In this document: piece after piece, positions 38,093 to 50,739 of the stretch
How positions within the stretch are numbered: position 1 is the stretch's first letter
How the letters are laid out: the number at the start of each line of letters is the position of its first letter
Origin: Oxyruncus cristatus
Taxonomy: Eukaryota; Chordata; Aves; Passeriformes; Cotingidae
Assembly: GCA_013399855.1 (NCBI GenBank)
Contig: VXAY01002317.1
Coordinates: forward strand, 1,869,152 to 1,933,151
Direction: 5' to 3'
Length of the DNA stretch: 64,000 nucleotides
Program-made: the position numbers and the translations under genes
The notes under the pieces: model-generated
What the model was told of the DNA's origin: nothing
The model's input: the letters and a program-made list of their open reading frames with translations, nothing else
Databases searched by the model: none

Positions 38093-41000
38093 ATGGATAT
38101 TGTGTATACACCACGGTGTCTTGAGAACCTTCTGCTCTGAGGGCAGCAGTAATGTGACACTGGTGCTGTAAAGTGTGCATCAGGATTATCCTGTCTGCTT
38201 TGCCCGCTGACTCTGAGGGGACACTGCTTGAAAACACATGTTTAAACTTTAGGTCTTTCCAACACAAATGGCTGTTCTTGCTTTTTTGTGAAGTTGCATG
38301 AGGCTCTTGGGTTTGCTAGACTCATCACTGGAACAATATCCATGTTAATGAGGAACCTGTGACATAGCATAGAGGAGGGAGAAGATACTGTGTTTCAAGG
38401 ACAGAAAAACAGCCTCGAAAGAAAAACTACTGTTTTTCAACTTCACAGTAAGATGCCACTTTGATGTTATCGCAACAAGACTGTACTTTTCAAAAGCGTC
38501 TAAAAGATGTCTTTAAATGTGAGCCATAGGAAACTGCACAGGTACCTGCTAATTGGGCCATTCCACTTGATAGGCTTTTGTCATGAGTCACAGGTGAAAC
38601 CAAGTTGTAGGTTCATAACACTGTTTTATTCATAAATCTTAGCAGAGAGATACAGAAGTGAATTTTCTTTTAGACATACAAGAGGAAAGATGAGCAATGG
38701 GCTTCACTTTTTAGAAACCTGAGGGCTGCACTGAAAAGATGCAAAATGATTCCCTGCTCAGCAAAATCTCACCTGCAGAGCTGCGGTCTACAGAGGTCAG
38801 CAGTGACAGGAGACCAGAGCCTTTTCCTCAAACAGGCAAGGAATGTGCAACCTTACTGAGTAAGTTAGGAAATAAGAACAGCTTCTGCTCACAGAATCAA
38901 AGTATGATAAAAGGCAAGGGCTTCCATCTGATGGCGAGTTTGGAACTCAGTTGGGTCTCATAAAACCTGACACAGGGTTGGGGAGGAATCATGTGGCTTG
39001 AATCAGCAGCAGCGGCTGTCCCGGAGGCTCAGTGATTTCTCACACTTCTGACAGGCTTGCATGGCTCACCATGCTCTCCAGCACTGTACAGGTCCTGCTG
39101 AGCTCCTGCAGGCTTTGTAGATGGACATCATCTGCTCTGAAAGTCTAGCAGGACACTTTCAAAACCAGGGAGATGATACTGTGTGCTGTTCTACCTTGAC
39201 ACTGTCTGGATGTGCTGGGGAAGAGAGAGAAGTTGGTTGTACTCCTGCCTTGGAGTGCTGTCTTACAAATTTCTCTGGGTGAGGAACCTGCGAGCTGCTC
39301 ATTCTAGTGCCTTCTGTGGTGCAACTGCCCCCTGGATCACCCAAAGGGCAGCAACAAATGCCAGGCTGAGGTGTACAACAGTCTGATTTCCTCTTCCTAG
39401 GTGCTACAGATGGTCAATTGCTTCTGCACAGTTTGTGTAAAATGATTATCCTGCTCCAGTAGATTTTTATAGCCTCTCTGCAGAGATGTAAATGTTTATC
39501 CAGAGTGGTAAATCTAAATGCACGTCTCAATCTCAGCTCTGCTGCATCTTCATCCAGAGGAGGGGCAGGTCAGTCACCATGCATAGGTGCTGTGTACCAT
39601 CCTTTGAACCCACTGACCTTGGCTATATTTGCATGAGAAAAAAATGCCTGCAAGTGTGGGGACTCTCTCTTTGAAAGCCATGTAAAATTATGGAGATCTG
39701 GTCCATAAAATCTATGTCTCTACTCCCTTTCATAGCTCTTATTGGAGTGGCCAACACTTAATGAGGCCTCTAAAATGTTTGTGCAGTTCTTGTGGGTACT
39801 TGAGGATATAAACTGACTCCTGATTTTGTTCTCCATTTTATTCTGCTATGTTTGGTCAGCTTTTTAAATGTTCTCTTACTGAGAATAATCATCAGCTCCA
39901 TGATTTTCCTTTGAATTTGTTTTATATGTCATCTTTATAGTGCTCTGTAAGAATGCTGACCTCATGGCACTGCTTTCCTGTTTTCAACTCAAGTTGGAAT
40001 ATGCAATTTGCATAGGGCAAGTAAAAACCATCTCATGCCTTCTTTCAAAATATAGGTTAGAAAGCAGAGCAGTGTAATATGGAACGAGGCTGCAGAAGAA
40101 AACATGTATCTCACAAAAAATCATTAAAAGCAAAAGCAATATATATTTAAATTGCAAGAAAATCTCTTGGGCCCTGAAAACACAAATGCACAAATACTCT
40201 CAGATCAATATCAGGAAAGTGAACACATAGCACAGCTCTCATGGAGACAGGGAGAAGGTGTACAATGAAGCTGGAGTGGGGTACGAGGAGGGTTATAGTC
40301 AACCTTCAGGTGCAAAGAATAAAGTTGCCTCTCCCAGCACGTGACCAGCTATAAACCAAGTGAAAATGAGACTTTGCCTTCTCTAGCCATATCTGATGGG
40401 GAGCTCACTGTTTACACCTGCTTCTCATGCTTTCCTTATTGCATTTCTCTGCCTCCTTCAGTCTGAGAGATGAGTAATCCTGAGCTCTTTTAGCATGATG
40501 AAGTTAAGGATCTGATCACATAGCAGCTGTAACTTTGCAAAGTGTTGGGCAGTATTTGAAGTATGATATTTCTTTAGTATTTATATGTTTTGCAGATAGC
40601 TACTGTTTCTGTCAGTATATTCTTTTAATCAAATTTCCTTTTGTCTCAATCCTTTGAGTGCCTTGAGGTGCTCTGTCTCCTGGGACAGGCACTAGTAGGG
40701 TGGTGTTACTGAAGTAGAAAGAGTGCTATCTCTGAATTCTTTTCCCTCTTTCAGATGCTAAGAATTTGCTAATGTGGTGTGGCTTTTTTGCACAGCTGCT
40801 CTGATGCATAATCCTGTTTTAAGTGGCTGTCTTGATGTTACTTTGCATTACAGGAAGGCACTAAGCCATTGAATTTCTCTTAGTGCAGACCTGATATATC
40901 AGTCCAAGTGAACGGGTATTTCCTGTGTCATCTTGCATTTGTCTGACCTGGAATTCATAATCTTGTCTTTGAAGATAACTGTCTCTGCCTTGTTCAAGGG

Positions 41001-41520
41001 GAAGTTCATGTTTTGTACGAAAAAAGTGCACGTAAGAAATCATGAGAGAATCAGAAATCCTCACTCTGTTTAGGCTCAGCTGGAATTTAAATATTGTCTT
41101 CAATGGGGCCTGAGAGTGAACCTGAGACTTGCTGCTTAATTACTCCAAAGGGCAAAGCTCAGGCTTTCAAGTCTATTTTTATCTCACTGTCCTTCTTTAT
41201 TCCTTCTCTCACCTTCTTTCTTAGTTTATTTCCTTAACAAAGCGGTACTGTCTGTATTTTTCTTCTGCTTATACTTAGCCCTAATTTTACACATAGGTAA
41301 AATGGAGTGTGGCTGCCTACTTGGCTTTATGCCAGTGTTAGACCTGGCAGCCACTGCCTGCTGCCAGGAGAGTCTTTGGAATACGTAGGCTGATAGCAAC
41401 TGTTGGCTGAGAAAAAAAAAAGATAATGAAAAATCAATAGAAGAAAAGTTGCTCCTTTCAAATGTCTAACTCTGCTCTTCATCCCACCTGGTACCAGAAA
41501 ATAAGAAAGATATTAAGCTG
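38093..41520. other. Unique DNA, nothing recognised
   Basis: No gene or repeat family was found by eye. Short frames only; the segment is less AT-rich around 38990-39400. Confidence 0.55.
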
Positions 41521-41940
41521 TGTTCAAAAGAGGGCAACGAAGACAGTGAAGGCCTGGAGGGGAAGCTGGGTGAGGAGCGGCAGAGGGCATTTGGTCTGTT
41601 GAGTCTCATGAGAGAATGAAGAAGGACAGGAACTGATGTTTTCTCTGTGGTGACCAGTGACAGGACCTGAGGGAATGGCCTGAAGTTGTGTCAGGGAAGG
41701 TTTAGGTTGGGTTTAGGAAAAGGTTCTTCACCCAGAGGGTGGTTGGGCACTGGAATAGGCTCCCCAGGGAAGTGGTCACAGCACCAAGCCTGACAGCGTT
41801 CAAGAAGCATTTGGATGATACTCTCAGGTACATGGTATGATTCTTGGGGATGGTCCTGTGCAGGGCCAGGAACTGGACTCAGTGATCCTTGTGGGTCCCT
41901 TCCAACTCGACATATCCTGTGATTCTGTGTGATTCTGTGG
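41521..41940 (+). mobile_element. CR1 LINE 3' end, plus strand
   Basis: It runs from GTGTTCAAAAGAGGGCAACG through the CR1 3' UTR landmarks GGTTCTTCACCCAGAGGGTG, TTGGGCACTGGAATAGGC and TCCCCAGGGAAGTGG to GTGGGTCCCTTCCAACTC, and ends in the tail GTGATTCTGTGTGATTCTGT. The last 60 bp closely match the 3' half of the SINE at 21572-21721, so this CR1 lineage, or a close relative, is the plausible SINE partner. It is 5'-truncated and non-coding. Confidence 0.95.
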
Positions 41941-44900
41941 TAGCAAAAAACCTGGCCTTATATTCTCCTCCTCTAGCGGTACTCATGTTGCTAAAAATAC
42001 TCAAATCAGTTCTGCTTATAGGCTTTTCTCCAGTGACAGTTGAGACTAGTTTTACTGGAATTACAGAAAAGCCCTCACTCCTTTGACTTCAATGACTGTT
42101 GGATCTGGTTACAGCTTGTTAGACACCTGTATCTAACCTATGTATCACCTGTGTCTGTCTACTTAGGCTCACATCAAGTAAAATACAGCCATGGGAGTCC
42201 TGTCTGCAGTATTCTCTAATGTGTAAAGACATTTTTGGTGATTTCATATCTTAGTGTCTTAATGCATCTCAGTTGTTTTACTTTTTGGTTTCTGTCTTAG
42301 CTTACTAGGGGAAAATGGGGAGAAACTTTAAAGTGGTCTGTGGAGCTACTCTTTGTTTAGATATTTAGAAAGCTGAGATTTAAATAAAAATTATACTACT
42401 TGCTTTTTATTAAATTTTAGGCTGTTCATATAAATCAAGATTGTTCATGCCAAACCTGTAGCCCAGGTGAGAGCTTCTGGGCCATACTCCAGGGTTGTCT
42501 ATCTTGTGCACTGTTATTCCTTCAGTCTTGTTGAACACATTTTGCCTTTGGTCATACTCATTTTAGTTGGTAAAAGGAATTAGTTTCTCTGAAGGGGTTG
42601 GAAGACATTGCAAAGATGTTTGTTTAAAGATTTAGCAAGGGTCAATAGGAAGTGCATTTGTCTCCTGCTAAATTTATGATGAGTTCACAGCACCAGTTAG
42701 TTGCATTATCTGATGTCCATTGCCTAAGAGTCTGCTGTGTTCTGGGTTCATAAATGATTCTGTCCTCAAAGCTTCTGTGCATTTGTAAACTGTAAAGGTC
42801 TATAGCAACATTTTTGCAAGTTTATTTTTTCCTGCCAATAAATTTCAAATGCTGCACTTAACAGCAAAAATCCACTTTTCACTTTCAGAGTGGGCAAAAT
42901 TTCACTGGGCAAAATTAGCCTCTAAAAACAATTGTGTTAGAAGTGGGGACATATTTTATCTAGAAGATTCCCCAAGTATAGAAACCCCCAAAATTACGCA
43001 AAGGTAGCATAATAAATTGCTGGCATAGTCAGGATTTTCAGCTGTGAACTTTTTTTCAAAGTTAAGAGGTATCTCTTGCCCACTGACAGCTTCCTCTAGT
43101 TGATGTGGCACTCTGAAAATCAGCTTAGACCGAGGTTCTTGGATTATAAGTGCATCTCAAAAGCTAGGCTTATACAAATATGTTTATGCTTGGTGTTAAA
43201 TCAGCTGCAGCCACCCTGGGCCAGTTCCCTAAGGATTTGTTCAGCTTATGTTGCTTTTGCAGTTCTTGCTGTTATAACTGCATAGCTACCACTGCCCAAT
43301 AAGCTAGTTCAGCTCTGCATTGGGCTGCATTGTAGGCAGCCTAAAACTCTCTCAGCAGAAGAATGCTTATTTGGTATTTTAGAAACTCAGTTTACTGGAG
43401 TAGCAAGCTGCCTGTGGGATTAGGAGGCTAACTGTCTCTGCAGTCCCGTTGCTGAGAGTGTTGGCCCCTGGGCTTATCAGTCCTTGGGATTTGTGTAGTT
43501 ATGAAAAACTGCTTGCAAATGTTTGTATTAAAGATGTCATCTTCATCTCTGTGTGTAAATATGTTGCTGTTCCTATTATTTCCCCAAACTGTTGATTGTT
43601 CATCTGTCATTTTCAGTGATCACACCCACTGAACTCCAGTGTGCAATAAAATACCTACTGATCAAAATGTGTTCGTTTGCCAAATGTTGCAGGGAGGCAG
43701 CCTGGCAGAAATTTATACTTAGTTGATAAGAATGCCAGAGCTGAATATCTATATGTTAAATGCTGTACCAACAGTATGCTTATAACAGCAGAATTACCTC
43801 AATTAAAGACAAAAAGGATTGATGTAGACCTATCACGTCAGTCCATTCCCACGGTCTGTTACAGGATTCCTCCAGCCCCCCTGCAATGGATCCTCAGGGC
43901 TTGTCCAGCTTAATTTTAAAGGAATCAAGAGATGGAAGATTTCACCACGTCTTTCTACTCTTGCAGTGTTTTTTTGCGATGTTCATATCACATTCTATTT
44001 TCCTTAATTTCATTCATATTAGTATTTTTATTATAAATTATGGTAATCATTGATATAAAAATATCAGTGTAGCATGAGTGCCATATTTAAATACTATAGT
44101 AAGATTAATTTAAAACTTAACTGATGCACTGTATAGATTCTGATCCTTTTCGTTTTGTTTTAATTCTGGCATACGCTACCAAAGACAAACTGCCAGACTG
44201 GGACCTAATGTTACCCCTAAAAGATTTTGGCTGTTTGTTGTTCTTTTAATAAACATCTAGGTGCTTGACTCTTTGAGACACAACCAAAGACAACGTGACA
44301 AAGTGACTGTATTTCAGTATAACGTTATGTATTGAAAAGAGGTGTGTCAAAGAGTAGTGTGATTTTTCAATTTGGCCATACAGATATTTCCACCAAAGTG
44401 CCATATGGATAATCTAACAACACTTGAGAGCTCAAATCAACACTTCACTGCCTTCTATATGGCTACGCATGGCTGCATGCCCTGATAATTGTGCAGTCCC
44501 AATGTTTCTGTGTATTTGTCCAGTAAAGAGAACAAAATTGCCACTTTACATTTATATGCTATTCAAGTGTTAAACTGAAGGAACCTGTGTGTCTTTCTTC
44601 TGTATATGCTTTTCAGAGGTATATGTGTTACACATTAAAGTACAGCATTGTCAATTTGTGTGATGGAATCGCTGTCAGTTCAGATCATCTTTCCAAACAG
44701 TTCACTGTAATCTTAGTGGAATAAATGAGTGCATGCAGCATGAGGAGATGGGTATTATGTATCATCAAAGCGATGCGTGAACCTCTGTAATGTTATTAGA
44801 TTTTTTTTTAAAGGCATAAACAGAAGCTTTATTTGTATTGCATGTTATTGTAAGAACTGAAAGAAACCCACAAAACCTTCTTTTTAATGCTATTAGAAGT

Positions 44901-46877
44901 ATCATTGAGGTGACAAGAGTCTGGCTAGTTTTTCTTTCACCTTTCCTTTTACTCAGACCTAATTGTCTTCTCAAATGCTTTCCCTTATGTAGCTCTTGCC
45001 CTCTACTGGAATAAAAGAAATCCAAGCCTGTTTGTTGCCACAGTAGGATTTGAAAAAGGTATGTTTGGTTTTGCTCTTCCTTAAGGGGTGAAAACAGTTT
45101 CAATTTAAGTCTGTGTCCATTTTGATCTAGAAAGCATATAAAATACGCATGACTGCCATGTGCCTGATTTCTCTCTGCTGGCTGGAAGTCTGTTGTTTGC
45201 TGTTTGTTTGTAACTTTAACACTTGTGCTGCTTGTTGGAAAACTTTAGATCGTTCTGTGGTTGAAGACAGTGAAATATTCAGAAGAAAAAGTCCTGTAGG
45301 ATCATGCTTAGGTGATGACAGTCATCCCTAAGCTCACCAGTTTACATTCACAGGTGCTTTTGAAACTGTGTGATGGCTCCCTAACTAGCAGCATCTCCTC
45401 TCCATTTTATTATAACTAGAGGGAATCACTGCCCCGTGTGTGCTGACAGGGTCTGCAAGCCACGAATTGGGAGACACGCACAGTGGCTGATCCGACCTTT
45501 AGGAGACACTGATTCTTGCTCGTAATGAATTGCAAATAAATTATTGATTAAAGAAATAATTGTCTGTTTTTGTTGCTGTCACCTGTAACCCCCACCTCAT
45601 CCCAAATCCTGCAGTCACAGGGACTTGAGCACTTGCAGTTAAGTCTTGCTTTGTCTGGAGGCAGCAGTCCAATAGAGAATTAAATGCATCATTCCCTGGT
45701 TTTTAGCTACTATAGGGTGCCCGTCTAAGAGAAAACTATGGACTAAGATAAAACATTCCTAGTGAAGCCCATTTCTGGCAACAGTATGATGAAGGGATAC
45801 CTCTGTAACACTACCTATGGGGCAACAGTGTCTTGAGCTTATTATTGCTAGACTGTCTTTGTCTTTGTCACAGGTATCGCTGACAACTGGCTTCACTGTT
45901 TAACTCAGCCTATTTTCAGCTCTACCCAGCTCCTGCTAGGGCCCTCCACTGTAGCTAACTCCTTTGTTGATGCCCTCTCTTCCTATACAGTTTATCTGTC
46001 CTCGATCCTTCCCTTGTTCTGTCCCTCTCTCCTGCCCTCTCTCCATGACCCTTCCTGTTTTCCCCTGCTCCCTTTGTTTGCTGGACTCTGTGAAGATTCC
46101 TCCATAAATGAATGCAGAGTTAGATTCCCTTCCTTATCAGAAAAATCTGTAGTCCCAGATCTTTTATGTGTGTCAGGTGTGTAAACACTTGTTTTTATTT
46201 GCATCTAGATTCTGAGGAAAACGTTTCATCTCTCTGTCTTAAGTAAACCATATTCAAAAAAGTGGAGAAGCTTAGCTTTAGTCCTTTCAGAAACTGTTCT
46301 CTCAAATGTTTTTGTGGAGAAGGAGAGGGAAGAGACATCAATAACTTTACTGGGGAGGAGGAGAGGAAATCACATCATAAAATCTTGCAAAATCCTATAA
46401 ACAATTGAGTACTGCCAAGACAATTCTTTGGGTATCCTCAGTAAAGAACAGGCCACAGGAAAGCACAGATTACCCTTCAACAAAATAATCCTGGAGTTGG
46501 GAAGCGGAGGAATTTCTTTCTCTTTCACCAGAATTAGAATTCTTCAAATCAGTCAGAGAATCTCAGGAACAATAAACTACCTGCATGGTAACAGTAGCTG
46601 AAACATGCAGCTAGTAAATTAAGGCCAAGTAGCTCAAACATGCAGCCGGGTTAATTAATATTGTTACGGTTGCATGGTCAAGCCTGTCATGAATATTTCC
46701 AGCATGAAACGTGGCTGCAGAACCGTAATGCATCTGTGTGTATCCTTTACAATGTAGTCCCTAATTGCATTTTTCCATAACATTGTTTCCCAGTATGGTA
46801 TTGAACCAGCCTGTGTACAACAGCTATCTAATAAAGGGATGAATTAGGAGGATAGGAAAGAAATGTTGCTACAGCAA

Positions 46878-46880
<3 letters not shown>
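41941..46880. other. Mostly unique DNA
   Basis: It holds a possible very old CR1 remnant (43830-43960), an AT-rich tract near 44000-44110, and a segment (46640-46830) that could be a conserved non-coding element. A 112-codon minus-strand frame at 44765-45103 has no recognisable domain and I do not call it a gene. Confidence 0.55.
43830..43960 (-). mobile_element. Possible ancient CR1-like remnant
   Basis: CTTGTCCAGCTTAATTTTAA, then AAGAGATGGAAGATTTCACC and ACGTCTTTCTAC, resemble the antisense of the CR1 3' region (a segment preceding 'gatgg ... ccaccacct' in younger copies), but with heavy divergence and no tail. The assignment is by pattern only and could be wrong. Confidence 0.4.

Positions 46881-46912
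<32 letters not shown>
46881..46912. repeat. (TA)16 microsatellite
   Basis: A perfect TA run of 32 bp, followed by a short CA/TA-rich tail (CACATACATA). It lies directly beside the 5'-truncated end of the plus-strand CR1 at 46920. Confidence 0.97.
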
Positions 46913-46918
<6 letters not shown>

Positions 46919-46919
46919 C

Positions 46920-47726
46920 ATAATCTGGGTCTGTCTTGGCACTAGTACCGTTTAGTATCTTCATCAGTGACATAGGTGATGGGATCAAGTGCACCCTCTG
47001 CAGATTTGCATCTGAGTAGTGTGCTTGACATGCCTGAAGGGTGGGATACCATCCAGAGGAACCTGGACAAACTCAAGAAATAGAGAAGTAGGACCACAGA
47101 AATCTCATGAGGTTCAACAAGGTCAAGTGCAAGGTGCTGCACCTGGGTTAGAGCAACCCCTGGTATCAATACAGGCTGGGGGTCTGAAGGGAGTGGGAGC
47201 AGCCTTGCCAGGAAGGATTTTGGGGTGCTGGTGGATGAAAAACTGACCTGGTGATGTGCACTTGCAGCTCACAAAGTCAATCATATCCTAAGCTACATCT
47301 AAAGAAGTGTGGCCAGCAGGTCAATGAAGGGAATTCTGCCCTTCTACTCTGCTCTTGTGAGACTCTGCCTGGAGTCTGTGGACACTGCATCCACCTGTGG
47401 ACTCTCCAACATAAGAAGGAGGTGGACCTGTTGGAGTGAGTCCAGAGGAGAGCCATGAAGGTGATCCTAAGGCTGAAGCATTTCTCCTGTGAAGACAGGC
47501 TGAGAGGGTTGGGGTTGTTCAGCCTGGAGAAAAGGAGGCTCTGGGGAGACCTTATTGCATCCTTCTGTTACCTGAAGGGAGCCTACAAGAAAGATGGGGA
47601 CAAAGTTTTTGGCAGGGCCTGTTGTGATAGGACAAGGGGTAAAGATTTTAAAGTAAAGGAAAATAAGAGATAAAAGGAAGACCTATGGGTGTCCCCTCCA
47701 ACCCAAACAATTCTGCGATTCTATGG
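46920..47726 (+). mobile_element. CR1 LINE, 5'-truncated, plus strand
   Basis: It starts within RT ORF2: translation near 46950-47010 gives FSIFISDI-like residues followed by GDGIKCTL and RFAS, matching the CR1 region around the FADD box, though the aspartates themselves are lost. It then follows the CR1 order: CAAGTGCAAGGTGCTGCACC, TCCAGAGGAGAGCCATGAAG, CTGAGAGGGTTGGGGTTGTT and CAGCCTGGAGAAAAGGAGGC, ending with ATTCTGCGATTCTATGG. The ORF is disrupted by stops and deletions. This is a dead copy of about 800 bp. Confidence 0.93.
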
Positions 47727-47929
47727 TTTAGAACTGTCCTTGGAAACAAAATTCAACTACTATTTCTGTTATACAAAGCCTTTCACTGAAATGATGCTTT
47801 GTCAGAGGTGATTAATATTTTTGTGTGTTTGTCACCTATAAACAAATAAAGCCTGGGGTTTGACTTGCAGAAGTACTGACTATGAGTAGTAGTTGTAGTT
47901 GGAATCTAGTTCTATAGACAGGTGAATAA

Positions 47930-48480
47930 TCATAGAGTTGGAGGAAAACAAAATAATTGTCTTGCATCATGTGGTGGACTTGTCTATACCTATATGAGTC
48001 TTAGATATGTTTGTCTAAGTTGTTCTTAAAATCCTGGGCGACAAATCGTACTCGAAAGCATCTTAAGCATGCTATTGCAGTGTTTATAAAAAAGAAAAAA
48101 AAAAGGAAAAAATTGCCAAACATTTTCTCTCATATTCATCTTACAGTAATGGATAGGACAAGACAAATAGCCTTAAGCTGACATTTAGATCATAGTATTG
48201 TAGGGCTTTTGGCCAGGTTTGGGTTTTTTTTGGTAGCAGCCTTTAACATATTTGAAGACTTTTGCCTTCCCTCAGCCTCTTAAGGCTGTATGGTGTTATC
48301 TCTCTAATCTGCTTTTTGCAGGTGATGTGTTTTAGTTTCCTATCATTTTCATTTCTCTCACCTGTATGTTCTTCGACTGAATTTTATTACTCTTGAAGTA
48401 TCTTCCCCCCAAATGAAATATGCCTAATGAGGCCTTATCAGTGCTCAGTGCAATAGAAAATTAACTTCATGTGTCTTGAA
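47930..48480 (-). mobile_element. Ancient, highly diverged CR1 copy, minus strand
   Basis: The plus strand keeps landmarks of an old CR1 in antisense: AATCATAGAGTTGGAGG (3' end side), CTAAGTTGTTCTTAAAATCC, CTTTAACATATTTGAAGAC, TTGCCTTCCCTCAGCCTCTT, CTGTATGTTCTTCGACTG and AATGAGGCCTTATCAGTGC. These appear in the correct order but with many substitutions and insertions (for example an A-rich insert near 48090-48110). The pattern resembles CR1 copies shared broadly across reptiles and birds more than the young avian copies in this window. Confidence 0.65.
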
Positions 48481-50679
48481 GGCTCTTTTCAGTGATACAG
48501 GAAAGCAGCAATTTGCATTCAAATCTCATCTTGGAACCAAACAGCTGTTCCACTGGTGGTGTTTTCAGAAATGGATGAAACATTGTGACTGAAAATTTCC
48601 AAAATAAATCAGCTCAAGGGGAAAAAATGCTGCAAGCCAAGTAGTTGGATTCTGGTGATTATAGGCAGGCAAAAGGAAGGCTCAGGTAATCTTGAAATAA
48701 ATTTGTCTCAACTCTACCTGTAACAAAGCTATGTGTAACTAAAGTGTCTGTGCAGACCTTCAAGCAAATTTTCTTTAGCTGCCCAGGGAAACCTTAAATG
48801 TCTTTATTGAATGAAGGTGGTCAGAAAGCAGGTACAATGGCATGAACTTCAGCAGCCAGTGACTTCCGTGGGAAACAGCTATAGTGTTCAAAGAGAAGTA
48901 GTTTGCCTAGTAAATTGCCATTATCATGTCTTGCACTACAGGGTGTGTATGTTTTTTGGTTTTATTCTTTTGAGATTTCCATGTAAGCTGACTAAATCAA
49001 AATTCTTGTCACATTGGATTGAATGTTGATAAAGGTATAATTTAGCATGTTACAGCTGCTTTCAGGATGGTGAAGTTATGATGTTTACCTCTTTCATAAA
49101 TGAGCAGAATTCTTTACTAGAAAATAAATCTGGTACTGGTTGGTCAGTATAAGCACATGAAATATCATATCAAGTATCTGCTTCCCATATTCTGAAAAGC
49201 ATTTGACTCTTAGTCAACCCTTGACTCAGAGGTTTAGTAATTCTAATGAATATTTCAAATAAAAAGCAATGCCTACTGTCAGCTCTTTCCAAAAGGTTTT
49301 TGGGTTTGTGGTGACAGGCTGTGCAGGGGGGTGCACTGTGATTCTCAACCTCTCATCTAGAATTTACAAGAATCCTTGTAATACTTTATTCTTTTGCTGT
49401 TTAATTCTTGGTGTCTGGTTCCAAATGATTATTTACTCAAAACTGGCATAAGAAATGGATTTATGTAAAATGTTATCCACAAATTCTGGCGTCCAGTTTG
49501 TATTAAATCCCATCAAGTAAAACCATGTATTAGTTCAGGGTTCTGGATAGTTTGTTGTGGTGGTCAGGCACTGTCAAGCCTTGGCACTGTCAGACTCATT
49601 AACAAGATTGCTCTAAGCTGCTAGAGAAACTGTTGCATTAATTGTCATCATCAACGTCAAGAGGAATAAGGTTTGAGCCTTGAAAACACTTGCAAGGAAA
49701 AATGAAGGACATGGTCTTAAAGGTGTCTTACTGCCTCATTCAGAGCCATTATTATCTTTCTCAGACCCAGATACCAAGATCTACTGGATACAAATAATAT
49801 GAAAATTAACATTTGCTCCAAGAAACATTAGACTTCTTAGTGATGCTTCTGCAATCCAGAAACGTGAACATTATAGAACCAGATGCAATTCTGGTTGAAG
49901 TGGAATTGGAAGGCTGAGTTGGTCCCCTGCTTAAGCAAACGCTCCCAAACTCTTCTTCAGGAGATCAGATCTGTGTTCAATAGTAGACAATTTGCAAACA
50001 TTGTGTAGAACATTTATTACAGAACATAGCCTGAGTCTTGCTAGTTAAATGGAATGTTTTTCTTCTTCATTTAGTTATCTGTTATCCATATTTAATAGCT
50101 GTCATTGATTTAACTGAGCTGAAGCCATTTATCATGGTTCTTAATGATCCAGTGAAGTTCTGAAATAGGCTCACTATAACACCAACAGTGTGGGAAGCCA
50201 CGTGAAACTCTTACTTTTGCAAGTGAATTGCTGTTACCTGTTCTTCTTTTCTATTCACTTGCATCCTTGTAGCAATGGGAGTCCCTAATGTTTCAAGGGG
50301 ACTGGAAGCATGTAGTTTGTTGACAAAGGATAATCTTACTTTGTGGCAGATACTGACATTTTTCTCTTACCTCTTCCTGTGAAACTGCTACCTCAGATCA
50401 TACTCCATTGCCTGCGTGCCCTAGTCATGGTTCTGCCTGAAAACTCCTGGGGATAATTGCTTAGCTGCAGATCCCCTGGCAGTATTCATGGCCAATCCAG
50501 TTCAGAAACAGTGCAGTGAGGAGCATCAGCATCTCAATGGTGTCTGCACTGATTTCACAAAAGCTTTTAATGCTTTCACTTGATCTAGTTTCTGAAGGTT
50601 GGAATGAATTGGACTGTTCTGGTGTTCTTTTAGCACATTTTATTAATGACAGGAGAGATCCTGTGCAATAGAAAATCCT
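48481..50679. other. Unique DNA, nothing recognised
   Basis: AT-rich, with only short frames. No repeat or exon was identified. Confidence 0.55.
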
Positions 50680-50739
50680 TCTTCAGTGGAGTTTAATCTT
50701 TCTTCAGTGGAGCTTAATCTTTCTTCAGTGGAGCTTCTC
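50680..50739. repeat. 21-bp tandem repeat, about 2.9 copies
   Basis: The unit TCTTCAGTGGAGCTTAATCT (plus T) occurs at 50680-50700, 50701-50721 and, incomplete, 50722-50739. The first copy differs by one base. The period is a multiple of three, so the frame crossing it repeats the residues SSVELNL, but nothing else suggests coding. Confidence 0.95.
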
